Source: Microbacterium sp. A20 (GTDB taxonomy: Bacteria > Actinomycetota > Actinomycetes > Actinomycetales > Microbacteriaceae). Taken from it: a DNA stretch of 64,000 bases. A program made the translations under genes and the position numbers. Below, piece after piece: positions 15,940 through 23,769 of this stretch. Numbering within the stretch: the first letter of the stretch is position 1; every line of letters starts with the position of its first letter. Where the stretch lies: positions 372,001 through 436,000 of the forward strand of contig NZ_SSDF01000091.1 of the NCBI RefSeq assembly GCF_004794515.1. The letters are read 5' to 3'. Under the pieces are notes generated by a model that was not told the DNA's origin, ran no database searches, and saw only the letters and a list, made by a program, of their open reading frames with translations.

Positions 15940-16015
15940 GGGCGATTGGCGCAGTTGGTAGCGCGCTTCCTTCACACGGAAGAGGTCATCGGTTCGAGTC
16001 CGGTATCGCCCACCA
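15940..16015 (+). tRNA. tRNA-Val (CAC)
   Basis: The acceptor is GGGCGAT / ATCGCCC, discriminator A, followed by an encoded CCA (16013-16015). The anticodon loop TTCACAC gives CAC. The D arm and anticodon stem are nearly the same as in the Val-GAC gene on the other strand. TAGTAT at 15911-15916 is a -10-like element. Confidence 0.96.
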
Positions 16016-16017
16016 GA

Positions 16018-16051
16018 GAAGCCCCTCATACCTCACGGCATGCGGGGCTTC
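16018..16051 (+). terminator. Hairpin terminator after tRNA-Val (CAC)
   Basis: GAAGCCCC (16018-16025) pairs with GGGGCTTC (16044-16051), with inner pairs 16027-16029/16040-16042. No T-run follows, so termination is inferred from position. Confidence 0.6.
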
Positions 16052-16077
16052 CGGCATTCTGGCCCCTCGCTTGCGAT

Positions 16078-17172
16078 TCAGCGGCCCTCGTCGAGCGACA
16101 CGCGGACGACCCGATCGTCGCCGTCCCCGGGTTCGCCGCGACCGTCGGTGTTGTTGGTGAGCATCCACAGGGCACCGTCAGGGGCGACGACCACATCACG
16201 AAGCCGCCCGTAAGCTTCGATGAAGTGCTCGGCGAACGACGAGAGATCGTTCAGCGGCACCTCACGCAGCCGTTCACCCCGCAGATTCGCGATGAACACC
16301 GCCTCTTCCGCGATGGCGATGCCGCTTGGGCTGGCGGCATCCGGCGCCCACTGCTGTACAGGGTCGATGAACTCCGCACGGTCCGCGACGCCTTCGACGA
16401 CCGGCCATCCGTAGTTCCCGCCCGGCTCGATGACGTTCAGCTCATCCCACGTGTCCTGTCCGAATTCGCTCGCGTACAGCGTCCCGGTTTCATCCCAGGC
16501 CAGCCCCTGCGGGTTGCGGTGTCCGAGGCTGTAGACCGGTGATCCGTCGATGGGGTTGTCGCCCGGGACCGCACCTTCCGGTGTGATGCGGAGGATCTTG
16601 CCCGACAGCGACGCCGGATCCTGAGCACTCTCGCGGTCGCCCGCATCCCCCACCGTCACGTAGAGCATTCCGTCGGGACCGAAAGCGATGCGGCCACCGT
16701 TGTGATTCGACGCGGCGGCCAGGCCGTCCAGGATCGTCTCCGGAGCGCCGAGACCGAGGGAACCAGGCGAACCGGCGAGGCGGAAGCGCTGCACGCGGTT
16801 CTCTTCCGCGACGGTGGAGTACGCGTACAGATACCCGTCGCGCACGGCGATTCCAAGCAAACCGCCTTCGCCGCCGGGTGCGACGCCATCGATCACCGCG
16901 ACTTCGCCGACGTCGCCGTCATCCGACACCTCGACGATCCGAGCACTGTCACGCTCGCTGATCAGTGCGACTCCCTCGTGGAAGGCGATCGACCACGGCG
17001 CTGCCAGATTCTCGACGAGCGTGGTCTCGGTTCCGGCAGAGACCGATCCCGAAGCATCCGGAAGCCTCGAGGGCGACGGGGCCGATGCCGTCGGCGCACA
17101 CGCCACGAGAGCGATCGACGCGGCCGACAGGACGATCCACGCGACCAAACCTCGCCGGGACCTGATCACCAT
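16078..17172 (-). CDS. PQQ-dependent sugar dehydrogenase-like lipoprotein
   Basis: The 364-aa product is a six-bladed propeller of the glucose/sorbosone dehydrogenase family. A signal peptide ends in lipobox LVAC (C25), so the protein is lipid-anchored outside the membrane. Family signatures include NHNGGRIAFGPDGMLYVTVGD, YSLGHRNPQGLAWD, and NYGWPVVEG. Family members oxidise aldose sugars with PQQ, but many actinobacterial members are uncharacterised and no PQQ genes are in view, so enzyme activity is inferred. Confidence 0.88.
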   Translation of the reverse strand: MVIRSRRGLVAWIVLSAASIALVACAPTASAPSPSRLPDASGSVSAGTETTLVENLAAPWSIAFHEGVALISERDSARIVEVSDDGDVGEVAVIDGVAPGGEGGLLGIAVRDGYLYAYSTVAEENRVQRFRLAGSPGSLGLGAPETILDGLAAASNHNGGRIAFGPDGMLYVTVGDAGDRESAQDPASLSGKILRITPEGAVPGDNPIDGSPVYSLGHRNPQGLAWDETGTLYASEFGQDTWDELNVIEPGGNYGWPVVEGVADRAEFIDPVQQWAPDAASPSGIAIAEEAVFIANLRGERLREVPLNDLSSFAEHFIEAYGRLRDVVVAPDGALWMLTNNTDGRGEPGDGDDRVVRVSLDEGR

Positions 17173-17264
17173 CTCCGCTCCCCTCGGTCGTCACTGTCGC
17201 CGCTCGACGCGAGTACCCGTCCCTTTCGAGACTAGGCGCGTGATCCACCACACAGAAGAGGCGA

Positions 17265-17286
17265 CTATCTGACACATGTCAGATAG
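17265..17286. promoter_or_regulatory. Palindromic operator before TetR gene
   Basis: CTATCTGACA (17265-17274) and TGTCAGATAG (17277-17286) form a perfect 10-bp inverted repeat with a 2-nt spacer, ending 9 nt before the TetR start. It is likely the autoregulatory operator. Confidence 0.75.
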
Positions 17287-17295
17287 ACTGGACCC

Positions 17296-17847
17296 ATGGA
17301 TGCGAGGTCGCGACGTTCACGGGAGAGTCTTCGTGGCGCGGTGCTCGAACTGGCCAGTCGGATGCCGGTCGCCGATGTCACCGTCTCCGCGATCTGTGCA
17401 GCAGCGGGTGTCACCAGAGACACCTTCTACCGGCACGCGGAGAGTCCGGTGCAGCTCCTCGCCGACGCGCTTTCCGCGGAGATCGACGCCGCCATGGAGA
17501 TCCTGCCGCAGACGGACGCCATCGGCGATGGCGAACGAGCTCTGCTGGAGCACATCCGGCGACGGGCTTCCGTGTACCGCGGGGCGATGCAGCCCCTGCT
17601 GGCCGCGCCCGTGCGCAGCAACCTGGAGGCATCCATCCGCTCCGGACTGCTGCTGTGGGCCGAGCTGCACACGCAGATCGTTCCGCCCGTGTTCGCGGAG
17701 GATCCTTCCGCGATGCGGATCGCCGTTGCGTACGCCGCAGCGGGCACCGTGGGCGCCATCGAGGAGTGGCTGCGGAGCGACGACGACGACATCGACCGTG
17801 CCGTGAGAATGATCCTCGCGGCATCACCGGAGTGGTGGCTGCGATGA
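17296..17847 (+). CDS. TetR-family transcriptional regulator
   Basis: The 183-aa product has an N-terminal HTH (VTVSAICAAAGVTRDTFYRHAES, about 28-50) followed by the usual all-helical ligand-binding half. The palindrome at 17265-17286 overlaps the expected promoter, so it probably represses itself and the alcohol dehydrogenase gene 28 nt downstream. The start at 17296 has little room for a ribosome site, so the transcript may be nearly leaderless. Confidence 0.9.
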   Translation: MDARSRRSRESLRGAVLELASRMPVADVTVSAICAAAGVTRDTFYRHAESPVQLLADALSAEIDAAMEILPQTDAIGDGERALLEHIRRRASVYRGAMQPLLAAPVRSNLEASIRSGLLLWAELHTQIVPPVFAEDPSAMRIAVAYAAAGTVGAIEEWLRSDDDDIDRAVRMILAASPEWWLR

Positions 17848-17875
17848 CGGCTACCGGAGAAGAAGGAGAGAAGAG

Positions 17876-18925
17876 ATGAAGGCCGCACTGTTCCACGCCA
17901 AGGAAGATCTGCGCATCGAAGAGGTCCCCGAGCCGACTCCCGGGCCCGGACAGGTCAAGCTGCGCAACGCGTATGCGGGGATCTGCGGGTCGGACCTCCA
18001 CGTGTACTACTCCCCCGAAGCAGCCGGACTCGACCTCGAGCACCCGCACCCCGTGACGGGTGCCACGCTGCCCCAGATCCTCGGCCACGAGTTCTCCGGC
18101 ACCGTCGTCGAGCTCGGCGAGGGAGTGAGCGACGTCGCGGTGGGCGACCGGGTGGCCGTCTGGCCCATCTACTACTGCGGCGAATGCCCCGCTTGCCGCC
18201 GCGGCATGTTCAACGCCTGCCAGAAGATCGGCTTCCACGGGCTCAGCTCCGACGGTGGTGGCATGGCGGAGTTCACGACCGTCGACGCGACGAAGCTGCA
18301 CGTGCTGCCGGAGAACGTCGACCTGCGCATGGGTGCCCTCGTCGAGCCGATGTCGGTCGCGTGGCATGCGGTCTCCCGCAGCGGCGTCGAGGCGGGCGGC
18401 ACCGCTCTGATCGCGGGCGCCGGACCGATCGGCATCGGTGTGTGGTTCGCCCTGCGTGCGCGCGGGGTGGAGCGCGTGCTCGTGTCGGAGCCCAGCGCGG
18501 AGCGTCGCGCGATCATCGCAGCCCTCGGGGCCACGGTGGTCGATCCGGTGAACGAGGATCTCGCGGCCGCAGTCGCGACGCTGACAGACGGCGACGGTGT
18601 CGACGTGGCCTTCGACGCAGCGGGTGTCGGCGCAGCCATCAGCTCGTCCCTGGCGAGCCTGGTTCCCGGCGGTCGCGTGGTCGTGGTCGCCATCCACGAG
18701 CGCACGATGGACTTCCTCCCCACCCAGCTGGTGATGGCCGAGACCGAGATCGCGGGCGCGCTCGCGTACCTTCCCGAGGACTTCGACGCCGTGATCGAGG
18801 CGATGTCTCGCGGCGTCTACGACACGACCGGCTGGGTGCAGGAGACTCCGCTCGAGAACGTCGTCGACGCGATCCACGCGCTGCGCGGGGGTGCCGGCGC
18901 GAAGATCCTCGTGCACGCCGGCTGA
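17876..18925 (+). CDS. Zinc-dependent alcohol dehydrogenase, 2,3-butanediol dehydrogenase-like
   Basis: The 349-aa medium-chain dehydrogenase has catalytic zinc ligands C37 and H71-E72, structural zinc cysteines C101, C104, C107 and C115, and a Rossmann GAGPIG (181-186). The stretch CGSDLHVYY and overall spacing resemble (R,R)-butanediol/acetoin dehydrogenases, though sorbitol or L-threonine dehydrogenase activity is possible. A strong AAGGAG ribosome site precedes it. It is in an operon with the TetR gene. Confidence 0.9.
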   Translation: MKAALFHAKEDLRIEEVPEPTPGPGQVKLRNAYAGICGSDLHVYYSPEAAGLDLEHPHPVTGATLPQILGHEFSGTVVELGEGVSDVAVGDRVAVWPIYYCGECPACRRGMFNACQKIGFHGLSSDGGGMAEFTTVDATKLHVLPENVDLRMGALVEPMSVAWHAVSRSGVEAGGTALIAGAGPIGIGVWFALRARGVERVLVSEPSAERRAIIAALGATVVDPVNEDLAAAVATLTDGDGVDVAFDAAGVGAAISSSLASLVPGGRVVVVAIHERTMDFLPTQLVMAETEIAGALAYLPEDFDAVIEAMSRGVYDTTGWVQETPLENVVDAIHALRGGAGAKILVHAG

Positions 18926-18965
18926 GGCTGGTCCGGGTGTCGGAGGGCGCGCGTAGTCTGCTTCG

Positions 18966-19406
18966 GTGCCGATGAAACGCGCCCTTCCGAGCCCGTGTGC
19001 GCTATGCGGCAGCATCCACGGGGTCCGGATCGACGACGCCTGGTGCTGCGCCGAGTGCGGATGGCGCTACGGCGACGCTCCCGATCCCGACCTCCCGCTC
19101 CCCCGCATCGACGTCGTCTACTACATCCGATACGACGACCGAGTGAAGATCGGCACCAGCTGGCGCCCACGGCAGCGCCTCGCGAGCATCCGACACCAGG
19201 AGCTGCTCGCGTTCGAACGCGGCGACCGATCCGTCGAACAACAGCGCCACCGCGAGTTCGCCACCATACGCGAGGGCGGTGAGTGGTTCACCCTCACCCC
19301 GGAGCTGCGGGCGCACGTAGCCACTCTCCGTCGGGAAGGCGACCCCTGGTTGCTGTACGCCCGCTGGCTGAGCCACGCGCTGCGCGGTCTCGACGACTCA
19401 CGGTAG
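18966..19406 (+). CDS. Zinc-ribbon plus GIY-YIG-like (Mug113/T5orf172-type) protein
   Basis: The 146-aa product has an N-terminal CxxC...CxxC (C11, C14, C28, C31), then YYI (52-54) and KIG (61-63), which match the GIY-YIG core, R at 71, and a later E in VEQQRHREFATI. GIY-YIG domains of this size include stand-alone nucleases and DNA-processing proteins. A GTG at 18966 or the ATG at 18972 can start it. It is a single gene after the dehydrogenase. Nuclease activity is inferred from motifs only. Confidence 0.75.
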   Translation: MPMKRALPSPCALCGSIHGVRIDDAWCCAECGWRYGDAPDPDLPLPRIDVVYYIRYDDRVKIGTSWRPRQRLASIRHQELLAFERGDRSVEQQRHREFATIREGGEWFTLTPELRAHVATLRREGDPWLLYARWLSHALRGLDDSR

Positions 19407-19451
19407 CCCCTCGTATGGTGGTCGGACCTCCCACGACGAAAGGACGCCCAT

Positions 19452-19937
19452 ATGGAAGACGAACGTGGACTCTCCCGACGCTCAGTCATCACCGCCGGAG
19501 CCTGGTCCGTCCCGATCATCGCTGTGGCTGCCGCGACACCGCTCGCAGCCGCGAGCACCGGCGGCGGGACCCTCTACGTCGTCGGAGACGCGTATGGCGG
19601 CGACCCGGGCGGGATCTTCCTCAATGGCTCCAACTACAACGGCTTCGGTGCGACTCAGACGTACGAGCCCGGGGAGGTCGTGCTCACCTTCACGCTCCCG
19701 GAGGGCGTGGACTTCTCGGTGAATGCTCCCGGCGGATGGGTGGTCGCGGTCAGCGGCAATGTGGTCACCATCTCGAACGGCGTCGCGCTGCCGCCGAGCG
19801 AGACGGGCGATCTCGGCAGTTTCTCGATCACCGGCCCGTTCGAGGTGGGGAGCACTTATACGGTGACCTCCGCGCCGCCTCAGCTCAACGTGATCTACGA
19901 GGGAAACGTGGGCGGCGGAGTCTTCGCCGGAGCATGA
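19452..19937 (+). CDS. Tat-type secreted protein, function unknown
   Basis: The 161-aa product has an N-terminal RGLSRRSVITAGAWS with twin arginines and a hydrophobic core to about residue 38 (TPLAAAS, likely cleavage). The mature part is Gly/Val/Thr-rich and predicted all-beta (about 120 aa). Proteins of this layout are common in Microbacterium, but I cannot assign a family or role. It has its own GAAAGG ribosome site and is followed directly by a strong hairpin. Confidence 0.7.
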   Translation: MEDERGLSRRSVITAGAWSVPIIAVAAATPLAAASTGGGTLYVVGDAYGGDPGGIFLNGSNYNGFGATQTYEPGEVVLTFTLPEGVDFSVNAPGGWVVAVSGNVVTISNGVALPPSETGDLGSFSITGPFEVGSTYTVTSAPPQLNVIYEGNVGGGVFAGA

Positions 19938-19981
19938 CGATGCCGGGCGACTGCTTCGGGAAGTCCAGTCGCCCGGCATCG
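19938..19981. terminator. Strong hairpin between convergent genes
   Basis: The 16-nt arm 19938-19953 (CGATGCCGGGCGACTG) pairs perfectly with 19966-19981 around a 12-nt loop. It starts right after the secreted-protein stop and faces the convergent SPW gene, so it can end both transcripts. Confidence 0.85.
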
Positions 19982-19995
19982 CGTCCGGGTGTCGC

Positions 19996-20382
19996 TCAGG
20001 CGGCGGCGACGCGGCCCCGAGTGGTCGCCGGCTGAGGCTGCGAGAAGAGCACCACGACGATCACCGCGGCACCCACGACGACGTGCGGGAGCCAGACGTT
20101 GAGCGCCTCGTCGGCGAATCCGAAGATCCACGGCGAGAGGGCCAGGAAAAGGCTGGCGACGATGTCGAACACGAGGTGGACCGGCATCGGGATGAAGCCG
20201 AAGGGGCCCCATTCGTACTTCGTGAACAGGCTGTACACGATGAGCCCGACGCCGAGGACGATCGGGATGATGACCGCGGCTCCGCCCACGCTCGCGAAAC
20301 CGAACAGCCAGGGCGCGGCGATCAACGCGATGCCGACGATGTAGTCGAGGACTCCGTGGACCTTGGTGGGGATGAAGCGCAT
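19996..20382 (-). CDS. SPW-repeat membrane protein
   Basis: The 128-aa product has four hydrophobic helices and two copies of the SPW-type motif (IAAPWLFGFA and ALSPWIFGFA). It starts MRFIPTKVHG, as usual in this family, and GGAGG lies before the ATG. It is an inner-membrane protein of unknown function. Confidence 0.88.
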   Translation of the reverse strand: MRFIPTKVHGVLDYIVGIALIAAPWLFGFASVGGAAVIIPIVLGVGLIVYSLFTKYEWGPFGFIPMPVHLVFDIVASLFLALSPWIFGFADEALNVWLPHVVVGAAVIVVVLFSQPQPATTRGRVAAA

Positions 20383-20671
20383 GATTCCTCCTTGTGTGAC
20401 GCCGCTGAACGCGACTCACCAATGGTTCGAAGCCCGTGCCGGATCGGATTGGCCGAGCGGCCACAGCTGTTCCCCTGCCTGCGGCGGGCACCGGGGCGAA
20501 CGCGGTCGAGCGGGACGTGGCCGAGGCTCCCCACGGCCCCGTCCCAGCGAGCACTGCTACGGTGAGGAAGTCGGCATCGTGCCGACATCAGGGAAGACTT
20601 CTCGTCGACCAACGGGCCTTCTGGGTCATTTCGTTCTCCGTCGCCTCCTCTGTGTGAGCCCGAGGAGCGTC
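20383..20671. other. Non-coding gap of 289 nt between divergent genes
   Basis: This gap separates the SPW gene (minus) from the DUF1611 gene (plus) and must hold both promoters. A short inverted repeat TCGGCA/TGCCGA lies around 20571-20585. GAGGAG at 20662-20667 is the ribosome site of the plus gene. No convincing gene or RNA was seen. Confidence 0.5.
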
Positions 20672-21829
20672 ATGCCCACCCCGTCAACTCCCTCTTCCAT
20701 CGACCCTGCGCACGCCTGGGCGGAGCCCATCGCGCTCCCGGCCGGCACGACGGCGATCGTGTACTGCGAAGGCCAGTTCGGCGAGCAGGACGGCAAGACC
20801 GCGAACGGATTGGTCCGCCACTCCGAGAAGTACGAGATCCTCAGCGTCATCGACAGCACGCATGCGGGCGCAGACGCCGGGATGCTGTTGGACGGCTCCG
20901 CGAACGGCATCCCGATCCTCGATAACCTCGCCACGGCGATCGCGCACGCGGGTCACGTCCCCGACTACCTGATCTGCGGCGTCGCACCCGCCGACGGGCT
21001 GCTCTCCACTGCGCAGCGGACCGTGCTGCTCGACGGCATCGCCCGCGGCATGCACATCATCAACGGGCTGCACGAGTTCCTCACCGACGACGCCGAATTC
21101 GTGGCGGCCGCCCTGCTCGCCGGGGTGACCATCACCGACATCCGCCGCCCCAAGGACAAGAAGGACCTCCACCTCTTCTCCGGCCGCATCTTCGACGTGA
21201 CCTGCCCGCGCATCACGATCCTCGGCACCGACGGCGCGATCGGCAAGCGCACCACGGCCACGATCCTCGTGCGGGCGCTCAATGAACGCGGCATCCATGC
21301 CGTCATGGTCGGCACCGGGCAGACCACGATCATCCAGGGCGGTCGCTACGGCGTCGCGCTCGACGCACTCGTGCCGCAGTTCTGCTCGGGCGAGGTCGAG
21401 CACCAGGTGGTCGCCGCGTTCGAGGGCGAGCACCCCGACGTGATCATCGTCGAGGGCCAGGGTGCTCTCAGCCATCCGGCCTACATCACCTCGGCGCACA
21501 TCCTTCGCGGAAGCCAGCCCGAGGGTGTCATCGTGCAGCATGCCCCGGGCCGCACGGTCCTGGGCGACTTCCCGATGGTCGCGATGCCGACCGTGACGAG
21601 CGAGATCGCGCTGATCGAGGCCTTCGCCGACACTCGCGTGATCGGCGTGACCGTGAACCACGAGAACCTCTCGGCGGATCAGCTGGCCGCGGCGATCGAC
21701 GAGATCGAACTCGACACGGGTCTGCCGGCGACCGATCCGCTGACGCGACCGCTGTCGGAGCTCGTCGAGATGGTGCTCCAGGCGTTCCCCGCTCTCACCC
21801 CGCGACAGACCACCCGTACAGCCGCGTAA
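20672..21829 (+). CDS. DUF1611 family protein (DgcN-like)
   Basis: The 385-aa product has an N-terminal Rossmann-like part and a P-loop-like C-terminal domain with TDGAIGKRTTA and VEGQGALSHPAY, typical of DUF1611. Characterised relatives (DgcN) act in D-glutamate metabolism with the epimerase DgcA; no dgcA is next to it here. I chose the ATG at 20672 after GAGGAG, because the long upstream open frame has no conserved content. It overlaps the tail of the convergent PemK-like gene by 35 nt. Confidence 0.8.
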   Translation: MPTPSTPSSIDPAHAWAEPIALPAGTTAIVYCEGQFGEQDGKTANGLVRHSEKYEILSVIDSTHAGADAGMLLDGSANGIPILDNLATAIAHAGHVPDYLICGVAPADGLLSTAQRTVLLDGIARGMHIINGLHEFLTDDAEFVAAALLAGVTITDIRRPKDKKDLHLFSGRIFDVTCPRITILGTDGAIGKRTTATILVRALNERGIHAVMVGTGQTTIIQGGRYGVALDALVPQFCSGEVEHQVVAAFEGEHPDVIIVEGQGALSHPAYITSAHILRGSQPEGVIVQHAPGRTVLGDFPMVAMPTVTSEIALIEAFADTRVIGVTVNHENLSADQLAAAIDEIELDTGLPATDPLTRPLSELVEMVLQAFPALTPRQTTRTAA

Positions 21830-22376
21830 GAGCGGCTCCGACGCGGTCGTAGCGGCGCCTGTCGAGGACGGCGGCCTCCCGCCGCAGTCCTCGCTCGTGC
21901 ACGCTGTACAGCTGTTCCACGTCGACCCAGGACTCACGCCCCTGCGAGTCCCACGCTCCGGTGCCGATCGACAGGTAGTCGCGGTCGCCGTCGTGCGGCT
22001 TGCTGGTCATGCGCACGGCGTAGACGCGCTCCGCCGATTGGCGACCGATCACGAGAACGGGGCGGTCCTTGCCGCGTCCGTCGTTCTCCTCGTAGGGCAC
22101 CCAGGTCCAGACGATCTCGCCCGCATCCGGGGCTCCGTCCCTCTGGGGTGAATATGCGACCTGCAGGTCGCGGATCCGATCCGGATCGACACGAACGGTC
22201 GCGGTGCCGCGGTCGTGCGCCGCCCCCGACGTTGGGACGGATGCCGACCGCTCCTGAGATGTGCGCAGACGCGCGTCCGGGCGTCTCGGATCTGTCGTCC
22301 GAGACGCCCGGCCGGACCCCACTGCCTTGAGCAGGATGTCCACGAGTGCTGTCAGGATGCCGTTGGTCTTGCTCAC
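21795..22376 (-). CDS. PemK/MazF-family growth inhibitor-like protein
   Basis: The 193-aa product has a PemK-like domain in its C-terminal half (GEIVWTWVPYEENDGRGKDRPVLVIG, then YLSIGTGAWD and SWVDVEQLY). An N-terminal extension of about 75 residues is Arg/Ser-rich. MazF/PemK toxins are mRNA interferases, but no antitoxin gene is adjacent, so this may be a domesticated or orphan member. Start by first ATG; the extension is weakly supported. It is tail-to-tail with the DUF1611 gene. Confidence 0.8.
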   Translation of the reverse strand: MSKTNGILTALVDILLKAVGSGRASRTTDPRRPDARLRTSQERSASVPTSGAAHDRGTATVRVDPDRIRDLQVAYSPQRDGAPDAGEIVWTWVPYEENDGRGKDRPVLVIGRQSAERVYAVRMTSKPHDGDRDYLSIGTGAWDSQGRESWVDVEQLYSVHERGLRREAAVLDRRRYDRVGAALTRLYGWSVAG

Positions 22377-22396
22377 ACGGTCACCCTAACCGCAGA

Positions 22397-23635
22397 TCAT
22401 GCGTCGGCGAGTGCGTAGCCCTCCTCGCCGTGCACGACCTGGTCGACACCGGCGATCTCGTCCTCGTTCGTGACGCGGAACCCGATCGTCTTCTCGATCG
22501 CGAAGCCGATGATGAAGGCGACCACGAAGGAGTAGATCAGGACACCGAGCGCTGCGATGACCTGCACCGCGAGCTGACGGGCGTCGCCGCCGACGAACAG
22601 GCCGGTCTCGCTCGCGAAGAAGCCGAGGTACAGGGTGCCGATGAGCCCGCCGACGAGGTGGATGCCGACCACGTCGAGCGAGTCGTCGAAGCCGAGGCGG
22701 AACTTCAGCTCGATCGCGAGGGCGCAGACCACACCGGCGAGGGCGCCGAGCAGCAGTGCCCAGCCGGGCGTCAGGTTGGCGCACGCCGGGGTGATGGCGA
22801 CGAGACCCGCGACGGCACCGGAAGCGGCGCCGACCGAGGTGGGCTTGCCGTCCTTGATCTTCTCCACCAGGATCCAGCCGAGGATGGCCGCCGCGGTCGC
22901 ACCGAGGGTGTTCAGGCCGATGAGTCCGACGCCGCCCATGTCCTCCGCGAGCCATTCCGCGCCGGCGTTGAAGCCGAACCAGCCAAACCACAGCAGTGCG
23001 GCACCGAGCAGCGTCAGCGGGACGTTGTGCGGCTTGAGGATGCCCTTCTGGAAGCCGATGCGCTTGCCGAGGACCAGAGCCAGAGCCAGAGCGGCCGCAC
23101 CGGCGTTGATGTGCACCGCGGTGCCGCCGGCGTAGTCGATCACGCCGATCCCGCTGTCCTCACCGAAGAGCGTGGAGCCGAGGTTCATGATCCAGCCGCC
23201 ACCCCACACCCACGCGGCGACCGGGAAGTAGCCGACCGTGGCGAAGATGCCGGCGAAGATCAGCCAGCTGCCGAACTTGGCGCGGTCCGCGATCGCACCG
23301 GAGATCAGTGCGACCGTGATGATCGCGAAGGTCGCGCCGTAGGCGACTCCGAGGAGCGCGACGTTCGATCCCTCACCGGACGCCAGGCTGGACAGCCCGA
23401 AGTCGGCGAACGGGTTGCCGGCGAAGGCGGTCGGGCTGTCGACGGCGCTCATCGAGAAGCCGAAGAGAATCCACAACACAGCGACAAGACCGATCGAGCC
23501 GAAGCTCATCATCATCATGCTGACGACGCTCTTCGCCTTGACGAGACCGCCGTAGAAGAAGGCGACGCCGGGCGTCATGAGCAGCACCAGCGCTGTCGCG
23601 GTGATCGCCCACGAGATGTTGCCGGGAGCATCCAT
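22397..23635 (-). CDS. amtB: Ammonium transporter AmtB
   Basis: The 412-aa membrane protein has about 11 helices and family signatures TPGVAFFYGGLVKAK and HINAGAAALALALVLGKR; the pore histidines lie in the HINAG and HLVGG contexts. It imports ammonium/ammonia under nitrogen limitation. Two GlnR-type boxes lie upstream. Unusually, no glnK (PII) gene follows: the next gene downstream is the PemK-like protein. Confidence 0.97.
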   Translation of the reverse strand: MDAPGNISWAITATALVLLMTPGVAFFYGGLVKAKSVVSMMMMSFGSIGLVAVLWILFGFSMSAVDSPTAFAGNPFADFGLSSLASGEGSNVALLGVAYGATFAIITVALISGAIADRAKFGSWLIFAGIFATVGYFPVAAWVWGGGWIMNLGSTLFGEDSGIGVIDYAGGTAVHINAGAAALALALVLGKRIGFQKGILKPHNVPLTLLGAALLWFGWFGFNAGAEWLAEDMGGVGLIGLNTLGATAAAILGWILVEKIKDGKPTSVGAASGAVAGLVAITPACANLTPGWALLLGALAGVVCALAIELKFRLGFDDSLDVVGIHLVGGLIGTLYLGFFASETGLFVGGDARQLAVQVIAALGVLIYSFVVAFIIGFAIEKTIGFRVTNEDEIAGVDQVVHGEEGYALADA

Positions 23636-23708
23636 AGGAAAACCTCACATCCGAAGTAATTGAGAGCTTCAGTGTGACGACGCGCCGTTTCACGCATGCG
23701 TGAGGTTT

Positions 23709-23724
23709 GTTTCCCTGCGGTTAC
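23709..23724 (-). promoter_or_regulatory. GlnR-type box upstream of amtB
   Basis: On the minus strand GTAAC-CGCAGG-GAAAC matches the actinobacterial GlnR consensus gTnAC-n6-GaAAC exactly. It lies about 75 nt before the amtB start. Confidence 0.75.
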
Positions 23725-23739
23725 AGCGCGGCTCCGGGT

Positions 23740-23755
23740 GTGAACATCGCGTTAC
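23740..23755 (-). promoter_or_regulatory. Second GlnR-like box upstream of amtB
   Basis: On the minus strand GTAAC-GCGATG-TTCAC keeps the first half-site and part of the second. It is 31 nt (about three helical turns) from the first box, as expected for cooperative GlnR binding. Confidence 0.5.
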
Positions 23756-23769
23756 GCGAGCCTTGGGGC

